Shown here: positions 7,301 through 15,977 of the stretch, in pieces
How the letters are laid out: the number at the start of each line of letters is the position of its first letter
Numbering within the stretch: the stretch's first letter is position 1
Source: Demequina salsinemoris
GTDB lineage: Bacteria; Actinomycetota; Actinomycetes; Actinomycetales; Demequinaceae
Direction: 5' to 3'
Length of the DNA stretch: 64,000 nt
Assembly (NCBI RefSeq): GCF_000974805.1
Contig: NZ_BBQZ01000001.1
Span: 186,001 to 250,000, forward strand
The notes under the pieces: model-generated
Database searches by the model: none
What the model was told of the DNA's origin: nothing
Seen by the model: only the letters and a program-made list of their open reading frames with translations
Made by a program: the position numbers and the translations under genes

Positions 7301-9060
7301 GCACGACGCAGCCGTCAGCGGCCTTCGCCCGCGAGCTCATCGCCTCGCTCGCCGTGCACGGCGTCCGCGATTACGTGCTGTGCCCGGGCTCGCGTTCGGG
7401 CCCCATCGCGCACGCGCTCGCGGCCGCGGCCGGCCCTGATCGCCCGACGCTCGCGCCCAAGATCGAGCTTCACGTCCGCATCGACGAGCGCGCCGCGGCC
7501 TTCCTTGCCCTCGGCATCGCGCGCGCCCACATTGCCGCGGGCGATCCCCGCCCTGTCGCGATCGTCACGACGTCGGGCACCGCGGTCGGCAACCTGCTGC
7601 CCGCCGTGATGGAGGCCCACCACTCGGGCGTCCCGCTGCTGCTGCTCACGGCCGACCGGCCCGGCGAGCTCAAGGGCGTGGGAGCCAACCAGACGACGGA
7701 TCAGACGGGGCTGTTCGCCTCGTTCGTGCGCTGGTCCGCGGAGTCCGCCGCGCCGACCCCGCACGAGGGCGAGGGGAGGGCCGCCCGCCTCGCCGCGCGG
7801 GCGGTCGACGCCGCGATCGGCGCCGACGACGAGCATGACAGCGTGCCCTGCATGGGGCCCGTGCACCTCAACCTCGAGTTCCGCGCGCCGCTCCAGGACG
7901 ACGGGGGAGCGTGGCCGATCGTCAAGCGCGAGCCCGTGGTGCGGATGCGTCGCAGGTCGATGGGCCTCATGGAGGCGCTCAAGGGGTCCGGGCCCGCCCA
8001 CCTTCCCGACAGGAAGCGCGGGGTCGTGATCGCGGGCGACGGCGCCGGCGACGACGCGAGGAGGCTCGCCGAGACCCACCGTTGGCCGCTGCTCGCGGAG
8101 CCCACCTCGGGCGCGCGCACGGGAGAGTGCGCGATCCCCGGCTACGTCGACTTCCTGCGCTCCGAGCGGGGCCGGACGGTGTCGGGGGAGGCCTCGATCG
8201 TGATCGTGGTCGGGCGTCCGACGCTCACCCGCGAGGTGCAGAGGATCATCGGCACCGCGAAGGATCTGCGCGTCGCGGGGCACGGCGCGCGCTGGCGCGA
8301 GGCGCCGCGGCACGCGAAGAAGGTCGTCGGCAAGGTCCCCGACGAGTGGTTCGAGCGCGCCGCCGACGCCGGCGAGCCGGACGACGCGTGGCTCGACTAC
8401 TGGAGGGCCGCCCCCGCGCCCACGGTCTCCGGATGGGGCGCCGACAGGGTCGCCGCCGAGGTCGTCGCCTCGCTCGGGCCTGACGCTGTGTGCGTCGTCG
8501 GCTCGTCGGGGCCGATCCGTGCGCTCGACCGCGTCGCCCCCGCGTGGGAGGCGGGCTCCGCGCCCGCCCTGATCGCGAACCGCGGCCTCGCGGGCATCGA
8601 CGGCACGGTGTCGACCGCGGTCGGTGTCGCGCTCGCGGCACGCGGCCCTGCGACCGCGTACATGGGCGACGTGACGTTCCTGCACGACGTCGGCGGGCTG
8701 CTCGTCGGCCCGCGCGAGCGCCGCCCCGACCTGCGCATCGTCGTCGCGAACGACGGCGGTGGCACGATCTTCGGTCGCCTCGAGCACGCCGGGGCCGACC
8801 CGGACGTGGTCGAGCGCGTCTTCACGACGCCGCATGGAGTCCAGATCGGTCCGCTCGCGGCCGCCTACGGGGCGCGGCATGTGGTCGTGGACGATGCCTC
8901 CGGATTGGCGCGCGCGCTCGCGTCGCCCCCGTCGGGGATCGAGATCGTCGAGGCGCGGCTCGCGCCCGCGCCGGTCGACCCGACGGCCGAGTCGACGGGG
9001 CACGACGCCGAGGCGACGGGCGAGATCCCGCAGGTCCCGTCACCGGGCGAGGCCCGGTGA
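7297..9060 (+). CDS. menD: SEPHCHC synthase (MenD)
   Basis: 587 residues, thiamine-diphosphate enzyme. It joins isochorismate and 2-oxoglutarate, the first committed step of menaquinone synthesis. Signatures: CPGSRSGPIAHAL near residue 28 (substrate Ser-Arg-Ser), RIDERAAAFLALGIAR, TTSGTAVGNLLPAVMEA, LTADRPGELKGVGANQTTDQ, and NDGGGTIFGRLEH near residue 485 (ThDP/Mg site). GTG 7297 overlaps the menC stop. The C terminus has about 30 extra acidic residues. The gene at 9057 overlaps its stop. Confidence 0.95.
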   Translation: MSTTQPSAAFARELIASLAVHGVRDYVLCPGSRSGPIAHALAAAAGPDRPTLAPKIELHVRIDERAAAFLALGIARAHIAAGDPRPVAIVTTSGTAVGNLLPAVMEAHHSGVPLLLLTADRPGELKGVGANQTTDQTGLFASFVRWSAESAAPTPHEGEGRAARLAARAVDAAIGADDEHDSVPCMGPVHLNLEFRAPLQDDGGAWPIVKREPVVRMRRRSMGLMEALKGSGPAHLPDRKRGVVIAGDGAGDDARRLAETHRWPLLAEPTSGARTGECAIPGYVDFLRSERGRTVSGEASIVIVVGRPTLTREVQRIIGTAKDLRVAGHGARWREAPRHAKKVVGKVPDEWFERAADAGEPDDAWLDYWRAAPAPTVSGWGADRVAAEVVASLGPDAVCVVGSSGPIRALDRVAPAWEAGSAPALIANRGLAGIDGTVSTAVGVALAARGPATAYMGDVTFLHDVGGLLVGPRERRPDLRIVVANDGGGTIFGRLEHAGADPDVVERVFTTPHGVQIGPLAAAYGARHVVVDDASGLARALASPPSGIEIVEARLAPAPVDPTAESTGHDAEATGEIPQVPSPGEAR

Positions 9061-10235
9061 GGCCGATCCGCGGACCCCGCTTCTGGGGCGGGCTGACGGC
9101 CGTGCTGAGCGTCGCGATCGTCGCGGCGCTGCTCGCGCTCACGCTGCCCTACCTCAACGAGGGCGCGGACGATGCGGGAGTCAAGGACGATGCCGCGGTT
9201 ACCTCGGCGTCGGCGACCGCCTCGGACGACGCGTCGGCGAGCGCATCGTCTCCCGCGTCCTCCGATCCGTCCGCTACCGAGGACGTCGGGATGGACACGG
9301 ACCAACTCGACTACCAGGCGCTCGAGGCCGTCGGCGAGGGCTGGGCCCTCGCGACCGCCGTCGACGACGCGGACGCGGTCACGCTCATGGCGATCGACCC
9401 CGCGGGCGGTATCTACCAGGCGGCGTCGCTGCCGGAGGGATCGGAGCTCCTCGGCTGGCTCGCGACTGCCCAGGCCGTGGTCTACGACCCGGCGACCACG
9501 GAGCTGTACGAGGTGATCATCGTCGACGGCACGAAGACCTCGTTCGGGACCGGGTGGGAGGACCCCGAGATCGCGATCCCCGCCGACGGCTCGGTCGAGC
9601 AGGTCTTCGTGCTGTCCGGACCCGAGGGCGAGCGCACCATCAGAGCCGTCGACACCTTGACCGGGGACGTGGACGACGTCGCGGACGCCGCGGACCGCCG
9701 CAGCCCGGTCTCGAGCGCCGACGGCGCGACCGTGCTCACCGCCGTCGGCGAGTCCCCCGTCGACGTGGTCGCCTCCGCGGCCGGCGCCGCGGACTCGTCG
9801 CTCGGCGCCCCCCTCGGCGGGACCGACTGCGAGCCGTCCGCGTGGGAGGACGGCCGCCAGGCGATCGTCGTGTGCGCCGACTCCGACACGACCGTCTGGG
9901 CGCTCGAGGCGACCACCGGAACCTACGCGCAGGCGGCGACCCTCGCATCGTCCGGGCACCTCGCGCTCGCCGCGTCCGGGACGCGCGTGCTGGTCGCCGG
10001 CAGCGTCTACGGGGTCGACGGGACGCTCAAGTGGGAGCTTCCCGCCGAGGCCGCCGACGCGACCGCCGGAGCCTTCAGCGGTACGACGCTCGTGCTGTGG
10101 TCGCCCGACAAGGACGGGCTCACCGGCTCGGTCTCACTCGTGCGGTCCACGGGGGAGTTGTCCGGCGTGGCCTCGGTACCGGACGGGTACCAGGGCTTCG
10201 CCCAGGTGGTTCCCGCCGCGGCGTACTTCGAGTAG
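9057..10235 (+). CDS. Membrane-anchored extracytoplasmic protein, unknown
   Basis: 392 residues starting at GTG 9057, which overlaps the menD stop as GTGA, so it is co-translated with menD. A short basic N terminus is followed by a transmembrane helix at about residues 13-33, then a Ser/Ala/Asp-rich linker (about 40-85) and an extracytoplasmic domain with regularly spaced WALA, AVVYD and VWALEA strands suggestive of a beta-propeller. No catalytic motif and no family recognised. Two copies of GGACGATGCG (one inverted) lie inside it, one of them in the linker. Coupling to menD may be only a genomic habit of this organism. Confidence 0.7.
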   Translation: MRPIRGPRFWGGLTAVLSVAIVAALLALTLPYLNEGADDAGVKDDAAVTSASATASDDASASASSPASSDPSATEDVGMDTDQLDYQALEAVGEGWALATAVDDADAVTLMAIDPAGGIYQAASLPEGSELLGWLATAQAVVYDPATTELYEVIIVDGTKTSFGTGWEDPEIAIPADGSVEQVFVLSGPEGERTIRAVDTLTGDVDDVADAADRRSPVSSADGATVLTAVGESPVDVVASAAGAADSSLGAPLGGTDCEPSAWEDGRQAIVVCADSDTTVWALEATTGTYAQAATLASSGHLALAASGTRVLVAGSVYGVDGTLKWELPAEAADATAGAFSGTTLVLWSPDKDGLTGSVSLVRSTGELSGVASVPDGYQGFAQVVPAAAYFE

Positions 10236-10238
10236 GAG

Positions 10239-10244
10239 TACGTT
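10239..10244 (+). promoter_or_regulatory. -10 box of leaderless GH13 gene
   Basis: TACGTT ends six bases before GTG 10251. No ribosome site is visible. Confidence 0.5.
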
Positions 10245-10250
10245 GGCGGT

Positions 10251-11612
10251 GTGTCCACCGCCCGCCCCGAGCCCGAGTGGGTGCGGCACGCCCTGTGGTG
10301 GCACGTCTACCCGCTGGGCTTCACCGGCGCGCCGATCCGGCCCTTCGCGCGGCCAGGGCTCGAGCATCGTCTGGGGCATCTCGAGAGGTGGCTGGACCAC
10401 CTGATCGAGCTCGGACTGTCGGGCCTCGCGCTCGGCCCAGTGTTCGCGTCCGAGAGTCACGGCTACGACACGACGGACCACTATGCGATCGACCCGCGGC
10501 TAGGGGATCTGGCCGACTTCGACGCGCTCGTGGCAGCCGCGCATGAGCGCGGGATCCGGGTGATGCTCGACGGCGTCTTCAACCACGTCGGCCGCGCTCA
10601 CCCTGCGTTCCAGGACGTGCTCGCGCACGGTCCGTCGTCCGCGTACGCCGACTGGTTCCGGCTCGAATGGCCGGGCGGGCCCTCCGCGTGGGCGCCGGGC
10701 GTCGAGCCGGGCTACGCCGACTTCGAAGGGCATGGCGCTCTCGTCGCGCTCAACCACGCGGCGCCCGCCGTCGTGGACCTCGTGGCCGACGTGATGAGCT
10801 TCTGGCTCGATCGCGGGGCCGACGCGTGGCGGCTCGACGCCGCCTATGCCGTGCCCCTCGACTTCTGGGCGGCCGTGGCGGCGCGGGTGCGTTCCGCTCA
10901 CCCCGAGGCGTACCTCATGGGCGAGGTGATCCACGGCGACTACGCGTCGTTCGTGCGTGACGGTGGGCTCGACTCGGTGACGCAGTACGAGCTGTGGAAG
11001 GCGACCTGGTCGAGCCTCAACGACCGCAACCTGCACGAGCTCGCGCACTGTCTCGGCCGGCACGCCGCCTTCCTGGACGAGTTCGTGCCGTTCACGTTCA
11101 TCGGCAACCACGACGTGACCCGCATCGCGTCGCGGCTGACCGACGCGCGTCACCTCGAGCACGCTGTTGTCCTGCTCGCGACGCTGCCCGGCACCCCGGC
11201 CGTCTACTACGGAGACGAGCACGCCTTCCCGGGCATCAAGGAGGATCGCGCGGGCGGGGACGATGCGGTGCGCCAGGCCTTCCCCGCGTCGCCTTCCGAC
11301 CTTGCCGGGGTGGGCGCGCACGCGGTCGCCGTGCATCGTGAGCTGCTCGCGCTTCGGCGAAGACTGCCGTGGTTGCATGACGCGGCGGTCGCGGTGCTCT
11401 CCGTGACGGATTCCGAGATCGTCTACGCGTGCTCGGGCGACGGCGAGGCTGAGCGCGCCCTGGTCGCCCTGTCCGTGGGTGACGGTGAGGTGACGCTGGC
11501 GGTGCCCGGCGCGACGCACGTACTGGCCGGGTCCTGCGCGTTGGAGGGGACGGGGCCGGATGATGCTGTCGTGCGGCTGGGGTCGCACGGCTGGTGCGTG
11601 CTCGCGGGGTGA
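10251..11612 (+). CDS. GH13 alpha-amylase family glycosidase
   Basis: 453 residues, predicted cytoplasmic because no signal peptide is present. All four GH13 regions are visible: VMLDGVFNHVG (region I, about 103-113), AWRLDAAYAV with nucleophile Asp196, YLMGEVIHGD with acid/base Glu225, and FIGNHDVTRI with Asp288. A short C-terminal beta domain follows the barrel. Substrate cannot be fixed; an intracellular alpha-glucosidase or maltodextrin/trehalose-type activity is plausible. Start GTG 10251 is supported by TACGTT six bases upstream. No partner genes for glycogen or maltose metabolism lie nearby. Confidence 0.88.
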   Translation: MSTARPEPEWVRHALWWHVYPLGFTGAPIRPFARPGLEHRLGHLERWLDHLIELGLSGLALGPVFASESHGYDTTDHYAIDPRLGDLADFDALVAAAHERGIRVMLDGVFNHVGRAHPAFQDVLAHGPSSAYADWFRLEWPGGPSAWAPGVEPGYADFEGHGALVALNHAAPAVVDLVADVMSFWLDRGADAWRLDAAYAVPLDFWAAVAARVRSAHPEAYLMGEVIHGDYASFVRDGGLDSVTQYELWKATWSSLNDRNLHELAHCLGRHAAFLDEFVPFTFIGNHDVTRIASRLTDARHLEHAVVLLATLPGTPAVYYGDEHAFPGIKEDRAGGDDAVRQAFPASPSDLAGVGAHAVAVHRELLALRRRLPWLHDAAVAVLSVTDSEIVYACSGDGEAERALVALSVGDGEVTLAVPGATHVLAGSCALEGTGPDDAVVRLGSHGWCVLAG

Positions 11613-11614
11613 CC

Positions 11615-11644
11615 GCCAGGCCCTGTCGGCGCCACATGCCTGGC
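11615..11644 (+). terminator. Possible terminator after GH13 gene
   Basis: GCCAGGC (11615-11621) pairs perfectly with GCCTGGC (11638-11644), starting three bases after the stop codon. No T run. Confidence 0.35.
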
Positions 11645-11748
11645 CGATGCTGCTCGCCGCGCGCGTCGACGCGGTGACTTCTCCACAGGCGCTCACCGAA
11701 CGGCCTCCCGACTGGCTACCTTGGACCGGCTGAGGGGCGAGCAGAAGG

Positions 11749-12120
11749 GTGAAGCATGAGGCGCAGCGTGCGCAAGATGGCGGCAGGAGCTTCACCGACC
11801 AGAACAACACCTTGAGCATCCAGAACAACTGTCGGTACGGCAACGTGGTCTGGAGTATTCGCCTGAGCGCCGCGATGAAGTCGATGATCGTCTCGACCGT
11901 TGACGAGCTGGGGGCAGTCGGCTACCGCGATGGCACGCGCATCGGGAGGAACGCGCAACACCTCAGCAAGGCGGACTCCTACTGGTTCCACGGAAGCTTT
12001 CCGATCGGACAGACTGGGGTCAAGTTCAGGATCACGGACACGTTCCAGTTCACCGTGAAGGTTGGCGGGAAGAACCTCCCGGGGGCGCTGTTCGTCGACA
12101 AGACGGTGAGGCTGGCATGA
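11749..12120 (+). CDS. Hypothetical protein of accessory pair
   Basis: 123 residues if it starts at GTG 11749; no family recognised. It is less GC-rich than its neighbours and rich in Asn, Gln, Ser and Thr, with a C-terminal half of alternating beta-like strands (GVKFRITDTFQFTVKVGG). The start is uncertain: the best ribosome site (AGAAGG) is placed for ATG 11756 in another frame, which reads MRRSVRKMAAGAS and stops after 19 codons at 11815, overlapping an in-frame TTG at 11812. Either a short upstream ORF couples to TTG 11812, or a frameshift separates a signal-like N terminus from the body. The stop overlaps the next gene (ATGA), which supports the frame being real. Confidence 0.5.
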   Translation: MKHEAQRAQDGGRSFTDQNNTLSIQNNCRYGNVVWSIRLSAAMKSMIVSTVDELGAVGYRDGTRIGRNAQHLSKADSYWFHGSFPIGQTGVKFRITDTFQFTVKVGGKNLPGALFVDKTVRLA

Positions 12121-12377
12121 AGGCGGATGAGCGGGTCGACGACGCGTGTGAGGACGCGGCGACGATCATCGACTGGGACGGTGCCCACGGCACGGGAGTC
12201 GCGCGCACGGACTTCGAAGGGTGCGAGGTGTGGCTCCACAGCTCGATGCACGCGCCGGGTTCTCCTCCCTCCATGTTCGCCCTGGGTGCGCGTATCCGGC
12301 TCCGGTTCTGCAGCACTCCTGATCAGGACGGCTACAGGTGGATCGGTGAGGTGGCCTGGCCACTCGAGGTCGAATGA
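12117..12377 (+). CDS. Divergent cold-shock/OB-fold-like protein
   Basis: 86 residues, ATG 12117 overlapping the preceding stop. The order of elements matches a cold-shock domain: IDWDGAHGTGVARTDFEG for the first strands, VWLHSSM in place of VFVHFS, ALGARIRLRF for the G-V-F strand, and DQDGYRWIGEVA, which resembles the QDGYRWRA ending of small actinobacterial CSD-like proteins. The aromatic RNP residues are mostly lost, so nucleic-acid binding is doubtful. Assignment rests on pattern only. Confidence 0.55.
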   Translation: MKADERVDDACEDAATIIDWDGAHGTGVARTDFEGCEVWLHSSMHAPGSPPSMFALGARIRLRFCSTPDQDGYRWIGEVAWPLEVE

Positions 12378-12560
12378 CGCGCACTGTGCTCTGCCGCCGT
12401 TCGGGTCCGCAGGTGGGTCGCTGACGGTGGGCACAGTCGCGGTCGGTGATTGCTGAGGCTACGGGCATTCCCGGCTTGGCGGAGCACGCTGCTTGCGAGC
12501 CCCGGCGTCGCCTCGCGGAACCGACGCTGGTCGACCCGAAAGGGTGGGAAGGGGACTTCG

Positions 12561-13826
12561 TCAAACGAGGCCGAGGGCCTGGCGCATCGGCTCGAGCTTG
12601 GCCTCCGACTCCGCCCACTCCGACTCCGGCTCGGACGCCGCGACGATGCCGCAGCCCGCGAACATCCTGACCTTGCGCGGGTCAGTCGCGTCGATCTCGG
12701 CCGACCTCAGCCCGATGCAGAACTCGCCGTCGCCCGCCGCGTCGATCCAGCCGACCGGGCCCGCGTAGCGGCCCCGGTCCAGGCCCTCGAGCTCGTCGAT
12801 CATGCGTGCGGCGGCGAGGGTCGGGGTCCCGCAGACGGCCGCGGACGGGTGGAGCTCGCGGACCATCTCGAGCACGGATGCAGCATGGTCGAGCGATCCC
12901 GTGATGTCCGTCGCGAGATGCATCACGTTCGGCAGGTGCAGCACGAAGGGCTCGTCAGGCACGTTCACCGATGCGCAGTGCGACGCGAGCACCTGCGTCA
13001 CCGAGCGCACCGCATAGCCGTGCTCCTCGCGGTCCTTCGAGGAATGGGCGAGCGAAGCGGCCCGCGCAAGGTCGGCGGTCTCGTCTCCCGTGCGGCGGAT
13101 CGTGCCCGCCAGCACGCGCGAGGTCACGAGCCCGTGGTCGACTCGCGCGAGCAGCTCGGGCGTCGCGCCCACGAGCCCGTCCACATGGAAGGTCCAACAG
13201 CCGTCGTAGTCGCGCGCGAGCGTCGGCATGACGGAACGAGGGTCGACCGGCGCCTCGGCCGTGGCGCTCACCGCGCGGGCCAGCACGACCTTGTCGACCT
13301 CGCCCCGGCCGATGCGGCCCACCGCCGCGGACACGGAAGCGTCCCAGGCCTCGCGGTCCCCCGGCGCCTGGGCGAGCCGAGGCAGAGCCGGGGCGGGGGA
13401 GGAGGTGCCGAGGGCATCGGCCAGGTCCGGCGACGCGCCGTGCTTCCCGTCCGTCGTGATCTCCGTCAGGAAGCCGCGCCCGTCGCGGACACCGAGCACG
13501 TAGCGGGGCACGATGAGCGCGCCGCCGTGCGCCGAGCCGTCCGCGAACGAGAACGAGCCGAAGGCGACCAGTCCCGACCCGCGCACGTGCGCATCGTCTC
13601 TGACCACGGCGTGGCGCGTGATGCGTCGCCACCAGGTGGCCGCATCGTCGATGCGCGACGACCCGCGGGACTCGAAGCGCGCGACCTCGCCCCACGCGAT
13701 CATCCCCTCGCCGCGACGCACCCACGCCATCCCGCCCGGAGGAACCAGGGCGAGCAGATCGTCGGGGGCGTCGACCGCGACGGTGCGGGCGGCCAGCGTC
13801 GGCATCGAGGGGAGCTGGAGGGTCAC
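12561..13826 (-). CDS. menF: Isochorismate synthase (MenF/EntC type)
   Basis: 421 residues, chorismate-binding family. It converts chorismate to isochorismate, the entry to menaquinone synthesis and possibly to siderophores. Signatures: GEVDKVVLARA, ATPELLARV, LAGTIRRTGDE, HLATDITGSL, HPSAAVCGTPTLAA, and YAGPVGWIDAAGDGEFCIGLRSA (Mg and substrate site). The start is GTG 13826, with TAGGCT six bases upstream and no ribosome site. It is divergent from the small gene at 13921. With menB, menC and menD nearby a menaquinone role is most likely; no siderophore genes are in view. Confidence 0.92.
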   Translation of the reverse strand: MTLQLPSMPTLAARTVAVDAPDDLLALVPPGGMAWVRRGEGMIAWGEVARFESRGSSRIDDAATWWRRITRHAVVRDDAHVRGSGLVAFGSFSFADGSAHGGALIVPRYVLGVRDGRGFLTEITTDGKHGASPDLADALGTSSPAPALPRLAQAPGDREAWDASVSAAVGRIGRGEVDKVVLARAVSATAEAPVDPRSVMPTLARDYDGCWTFHVDGLVGATPELLARVDHGLVTSRVLAGTIRRTGDETADLARAASLAHSSKDREEHGYAVRSVTQVLASHCASVNVPDEPFVLHLPNVMHLATDITGSLDHAASVLEMVRELHPSAAVCGTPTLAAARMIDELEGLDRGRYAGPVGWIDAAGDGEFCIGLRSAEIDATDPRKVRMFAGCGIVAASEPESEWAESEAKLEPMRQALGLV

Positions 13827-13832
13827 ACGGTC

Positions 13833-13838
13833 AGCCTA
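13833..13838 (-). promoter_or_regulatory. -10 box of leaderless menF
   Basis: TAGGCT on the minus strand, six bases before GTG 13826. Confidence 0.6.
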
Positions 13839-13907
13839 GGACCGTGGCGGGACAGCGGGGTTCGCGCCGGGACGATGCTGGGGCTGGGGGCCACGCCGCC
13901 GCGCGGC

Positions 13908-13913
13908 TAGGGT
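13908..13913 (+). promoter_or_regulatory. -10 box of small membrane protein gene
   Basis: TAGGGT ends seven bases before ATG 13921. Confidence 0.55.
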
Positions 13914-13920
13914 GGCGAGC

Positions 13921-14181
13921 ATGGTTCTTGCGATGGCCGGTGGATTCGCCGTGACGGCGGGGGCGGGCGCGCTCATGCTCGTGCAGAAGCATCGCGTGGG
14001 CGCGGGCGTGCTCATCGCTGCCGGCTTCCTCGCCGCGATCGCGCTCTCGGTCACGCGTGGCGCCGCGGTGCGCGGCGACTACGTGGAGGGACTGCTCGTC
14101 GGGCTTCCGGTGATGCTCGGCGCCGGGTTCTGGCTCGATCGCCGTCAGCGGGCGGGAGCGTCCGGACAGTCTCGCGGTTGA
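13921..14181 (+). CDS. Small membrane protein, unknown
   Basis: 86 residues with three hydrophobic stretches at about 1-21, 27-43 and 57-74, and a basic tail (DRRQRAG), so a three-helix membrane protein with the C terminus probably inside. No family recognised. ATG 13921 is preferred over GTG 13912 because TAGGGT lies seven bases before it (leaderless) and GTG 13912 would overlap that box. It sits between menF (divergent) and the prenyl reductase gene; a link to quinone metabolism is only positional. Confidence 0.7.
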   Translation: MVLAMAGGFAVTAGAGALMLVQKHRVGAGVLIAAGFLAAIALSVTRGAAVRGDYVEGLLVGLPVMLGAGFWLDRRQRAGASGQSRG

Positions 14182-14217
14182 GCGGACAGGGCGTTCAGAG
14201 CACCCCTGTAGGACGTT

Positions 14218-14223
14218 TAACCT
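14218..14223 (+). promoter_or_regulatory. -10 box of leaderless prenyl reductase gene
   Basis: TAACCT ends six bases before GTG 14230. Confidence 0.55.
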
Positions 14224-14229
14224 AGGACG

Positions 14230-15573
14230 GTGAAGACAGAGGCGGACGTCATCGTCGTGGGCGCAGGCCCCGGTGGTGCCGCTGCCGCCCGGTACCTCGC
14301 CACCGAGGGCTTCGACGTCATCGGCCTCGAGAAGTCCCGCTTCCCACGCGAGAAGGTGTGCGGCGACGGCCTCACCCCCCGCGCGGTCAAGGAGCTCCAG
14401 CTCATCGGGCTCGAGACCCCCCGCGAGGAGGGGTGGATCCCCAACTACGGTCTGCGCATGGTCGGCGGCGGTCACCGCCTCGAGTTCCCGTGGCACGAGC
14501 TCGAGTCCTTCCCGAACTACGGGCTCAGCCTTCCCCGTGCGCAGTTCGACCACCGCCTCGCGCAGCACGCGCGCGCAGCGGGCGCCGACGTCCGCGAGGG
14601 CTGGCACGTCGACTCCCTCATCGTCCGCGACGCCGACGGCGAGTTCGTCGTCACCCTCGATCTCGCCGATCGCGCCGCCGCCGTCCGCCCGGGAGGCGAG
14701 GCCCGCGTCGTCGGCGTGGTCGCCCGCGAGACCGACGAGAACGGCCGCAAGGTCGGCGAGCGCACCGAGTTCAGGGCACCGCTGATCATCTCCGCCGACG
14801 GCGTGAGCGCCCGCCTGGCCCTGGGGCTGGGGATCGAGCGCAAGATGAACCGCCCGATGGGCGTCGCGGTGCGCACCTACATGGAGACCCCCCGCCACGC
14901 CGAGGAGTGGATGGAGGGGCACGTCGAGATCTGGTCCGGCGAGCGCGGCGCCTCCGACATGCTCCCCGGCTACGGCTGGATCTTCCCCCTCGGCGACGGC
15001 ACCGCCAACGTCGGGCTCGGCACTCTTAGCGCGAAGGGCACCCCGTCGGGGCTCGACCACCGCGCGCTGATGCAGGGCTGGCTCGAGCACTCCGCCAAGG
15101 ACTGGGAGTTCGGCGACCAGATCGGCAAGATCAAGGGCGCCGCCATCCCCATGGCATTCAATCGTCAGCCGCACTACGTCCCGGGCATGATGCTCGTCGG
15201 CGACTCGGGCGGCATGGTCAACCCGTTCAACGGGGAGGGCATCGCCTACGCGATGCAGGCCGCGCGTCGCGCCACCGAGGCGGCAGTGGCCGCCCGCGAG
15301 GCAGGGGCGGACGACAGGGCACGCGAGCAGGCGCTCGCGGCATATGCCCGAATGATGAAGGACGACCTCGGCGGGTACTACTCGCTGGGCAGGGTGTTCG
15401 CTTCGTTGATCGAGCATCCGACGGTGATGAGCATCTGCGTCAAGTACGGGTTGCCTCGTCCACTGATCATGGAATTTGTCTCTAGACTGCTGGCAGACGT
15501 CTATGAACCCCGGGGCGGAAGCTGGTCCGACAAGCTGTTGTCGGCACTGGTGAAAGCGGCTCCGGCGGCCTGA
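14230..15573 (+). CDS. Geranylgeranyl-reductase family flavoprotein (MenJ-like)
   Basis: 447 residues. N-terminal FAD dinucleotide fold (VIVVGAGPGGAAAARYLA), then FPREKVCGDGLTPRAV typical of geranylgeranyl reductases, and the second FAD motif MLVGDSGGMVNPFNGEGI. Homologs reduce isoprenoid double bonds; in mycobacteria MenJ saturates one isoprene unit of menaquinone. Being only 39 bases upstream of nuoA, and close to men genes and a prenyl synthase, it most likely acts on the menaquinone tail; archaeal-type lipid substrates are unlikely here. An insertion of about 30 residues around position 160 breaks up the central sheet. GTG start fits the leaderless spacing. Confidence 0.88.
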   Translation: MKTEADVIVVGAGPGGAAAARYLATEGFDVIGLEKSRFPREKVCGDGLTPRAVKELQLIGLETPREEGWIPNYGLRMVGGGHRLEFPWHELESFPNYGLSLPRAQFDHRLAQHARAAGADVREGWHVDSLIVRDADGEFVVTLDLADRAAAVRPGGEARVVGVVARETDENGRKVGERTEFRAPLIISADGVSARLALGLGIERKMNRPMGVAVRTYMETPRHAEEWMEGHVEIWSGERGASDMLPGYGWIFPLGDGTANVGLGTLSAKGTPSGLDHRALMQGWLEHSAKDWEFGDQIGKIKGAAIPMAFNRQPHYVPGMMLVGDSGGMVNPFNGEGIAYAMQAARRATEAAVAAREAGADDRAREQALAAYARMMKDDLGGYYSLGRVFASLIEHPTVMSICVKYGLPRPLIMEFVSRLLADVYEPRGGSWSDKLLSALVKAAPAA

Positions 15574-15612
15574 CGCGACAAAGACTGTCGGACCCCGGGA
15601 GGGATAGCGCAA

Positions 15613-15972
15613 GTGAACCCCTATGTACCGATCCTCGTGATGGTGGGCATCGCCGCCGTCATGGCGGTGGCTGGCCTCGCGGCCAGCCGTGTCCTGGGAC
15701 CGCACCGCGACAATGCCGCGAAGCTCGACCGCTACGAGTCCGGTCTCGAGCCGACGCCGCTCGCGAAGGGCGGCGGTCGCATCCCCGTGAAGTACTACCT
15801 CACGGCCATGACGTTCATCATCTTCGACATCGAGGTCGTCTTCCTCTACCCGTGGGCCGTCGCGCACGACGCGCTCGGCTGGTTCGGGCTGATCGCGATC
15901 ATGACCTTCCTCGCCCTCATCACGATCCCCTTCGTGTACGAGTGGCGCCGCGGCGGATTCGACTGGGAGTGA
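15613..15972 (+). CDS. nuoA: NADH-quinone oxidoreductase subunit A
   Basis: 119 residues, three transmembrane helices at about 5-27, 62-82 and 86-107. It carries the conserved YESGLEP loop and FIIFDIEVVFLYPWA of subunit A, part of the membrane arm of complex I next to the quinone channel. GTG 15613 follows the ribosome site GGGAGG. It is the first gene of the 14-gene operon; the prenyl reductase gene ends 39 bases upstream, so shared transcription is possible. Confidence 0.96.
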   Translation: MNPYVPILVMVGIAAVMAVAGLAASRVLGPHRDNAAKLDRYESGLEPTPLAKGGGRIPVKYYLTAMTFIIFDIEVVFLYPWAVAHDALGWFGLIAIMTFLALITIPFVYEWRRGGFDWE

Positions 15973-15977
15973 TCTGA

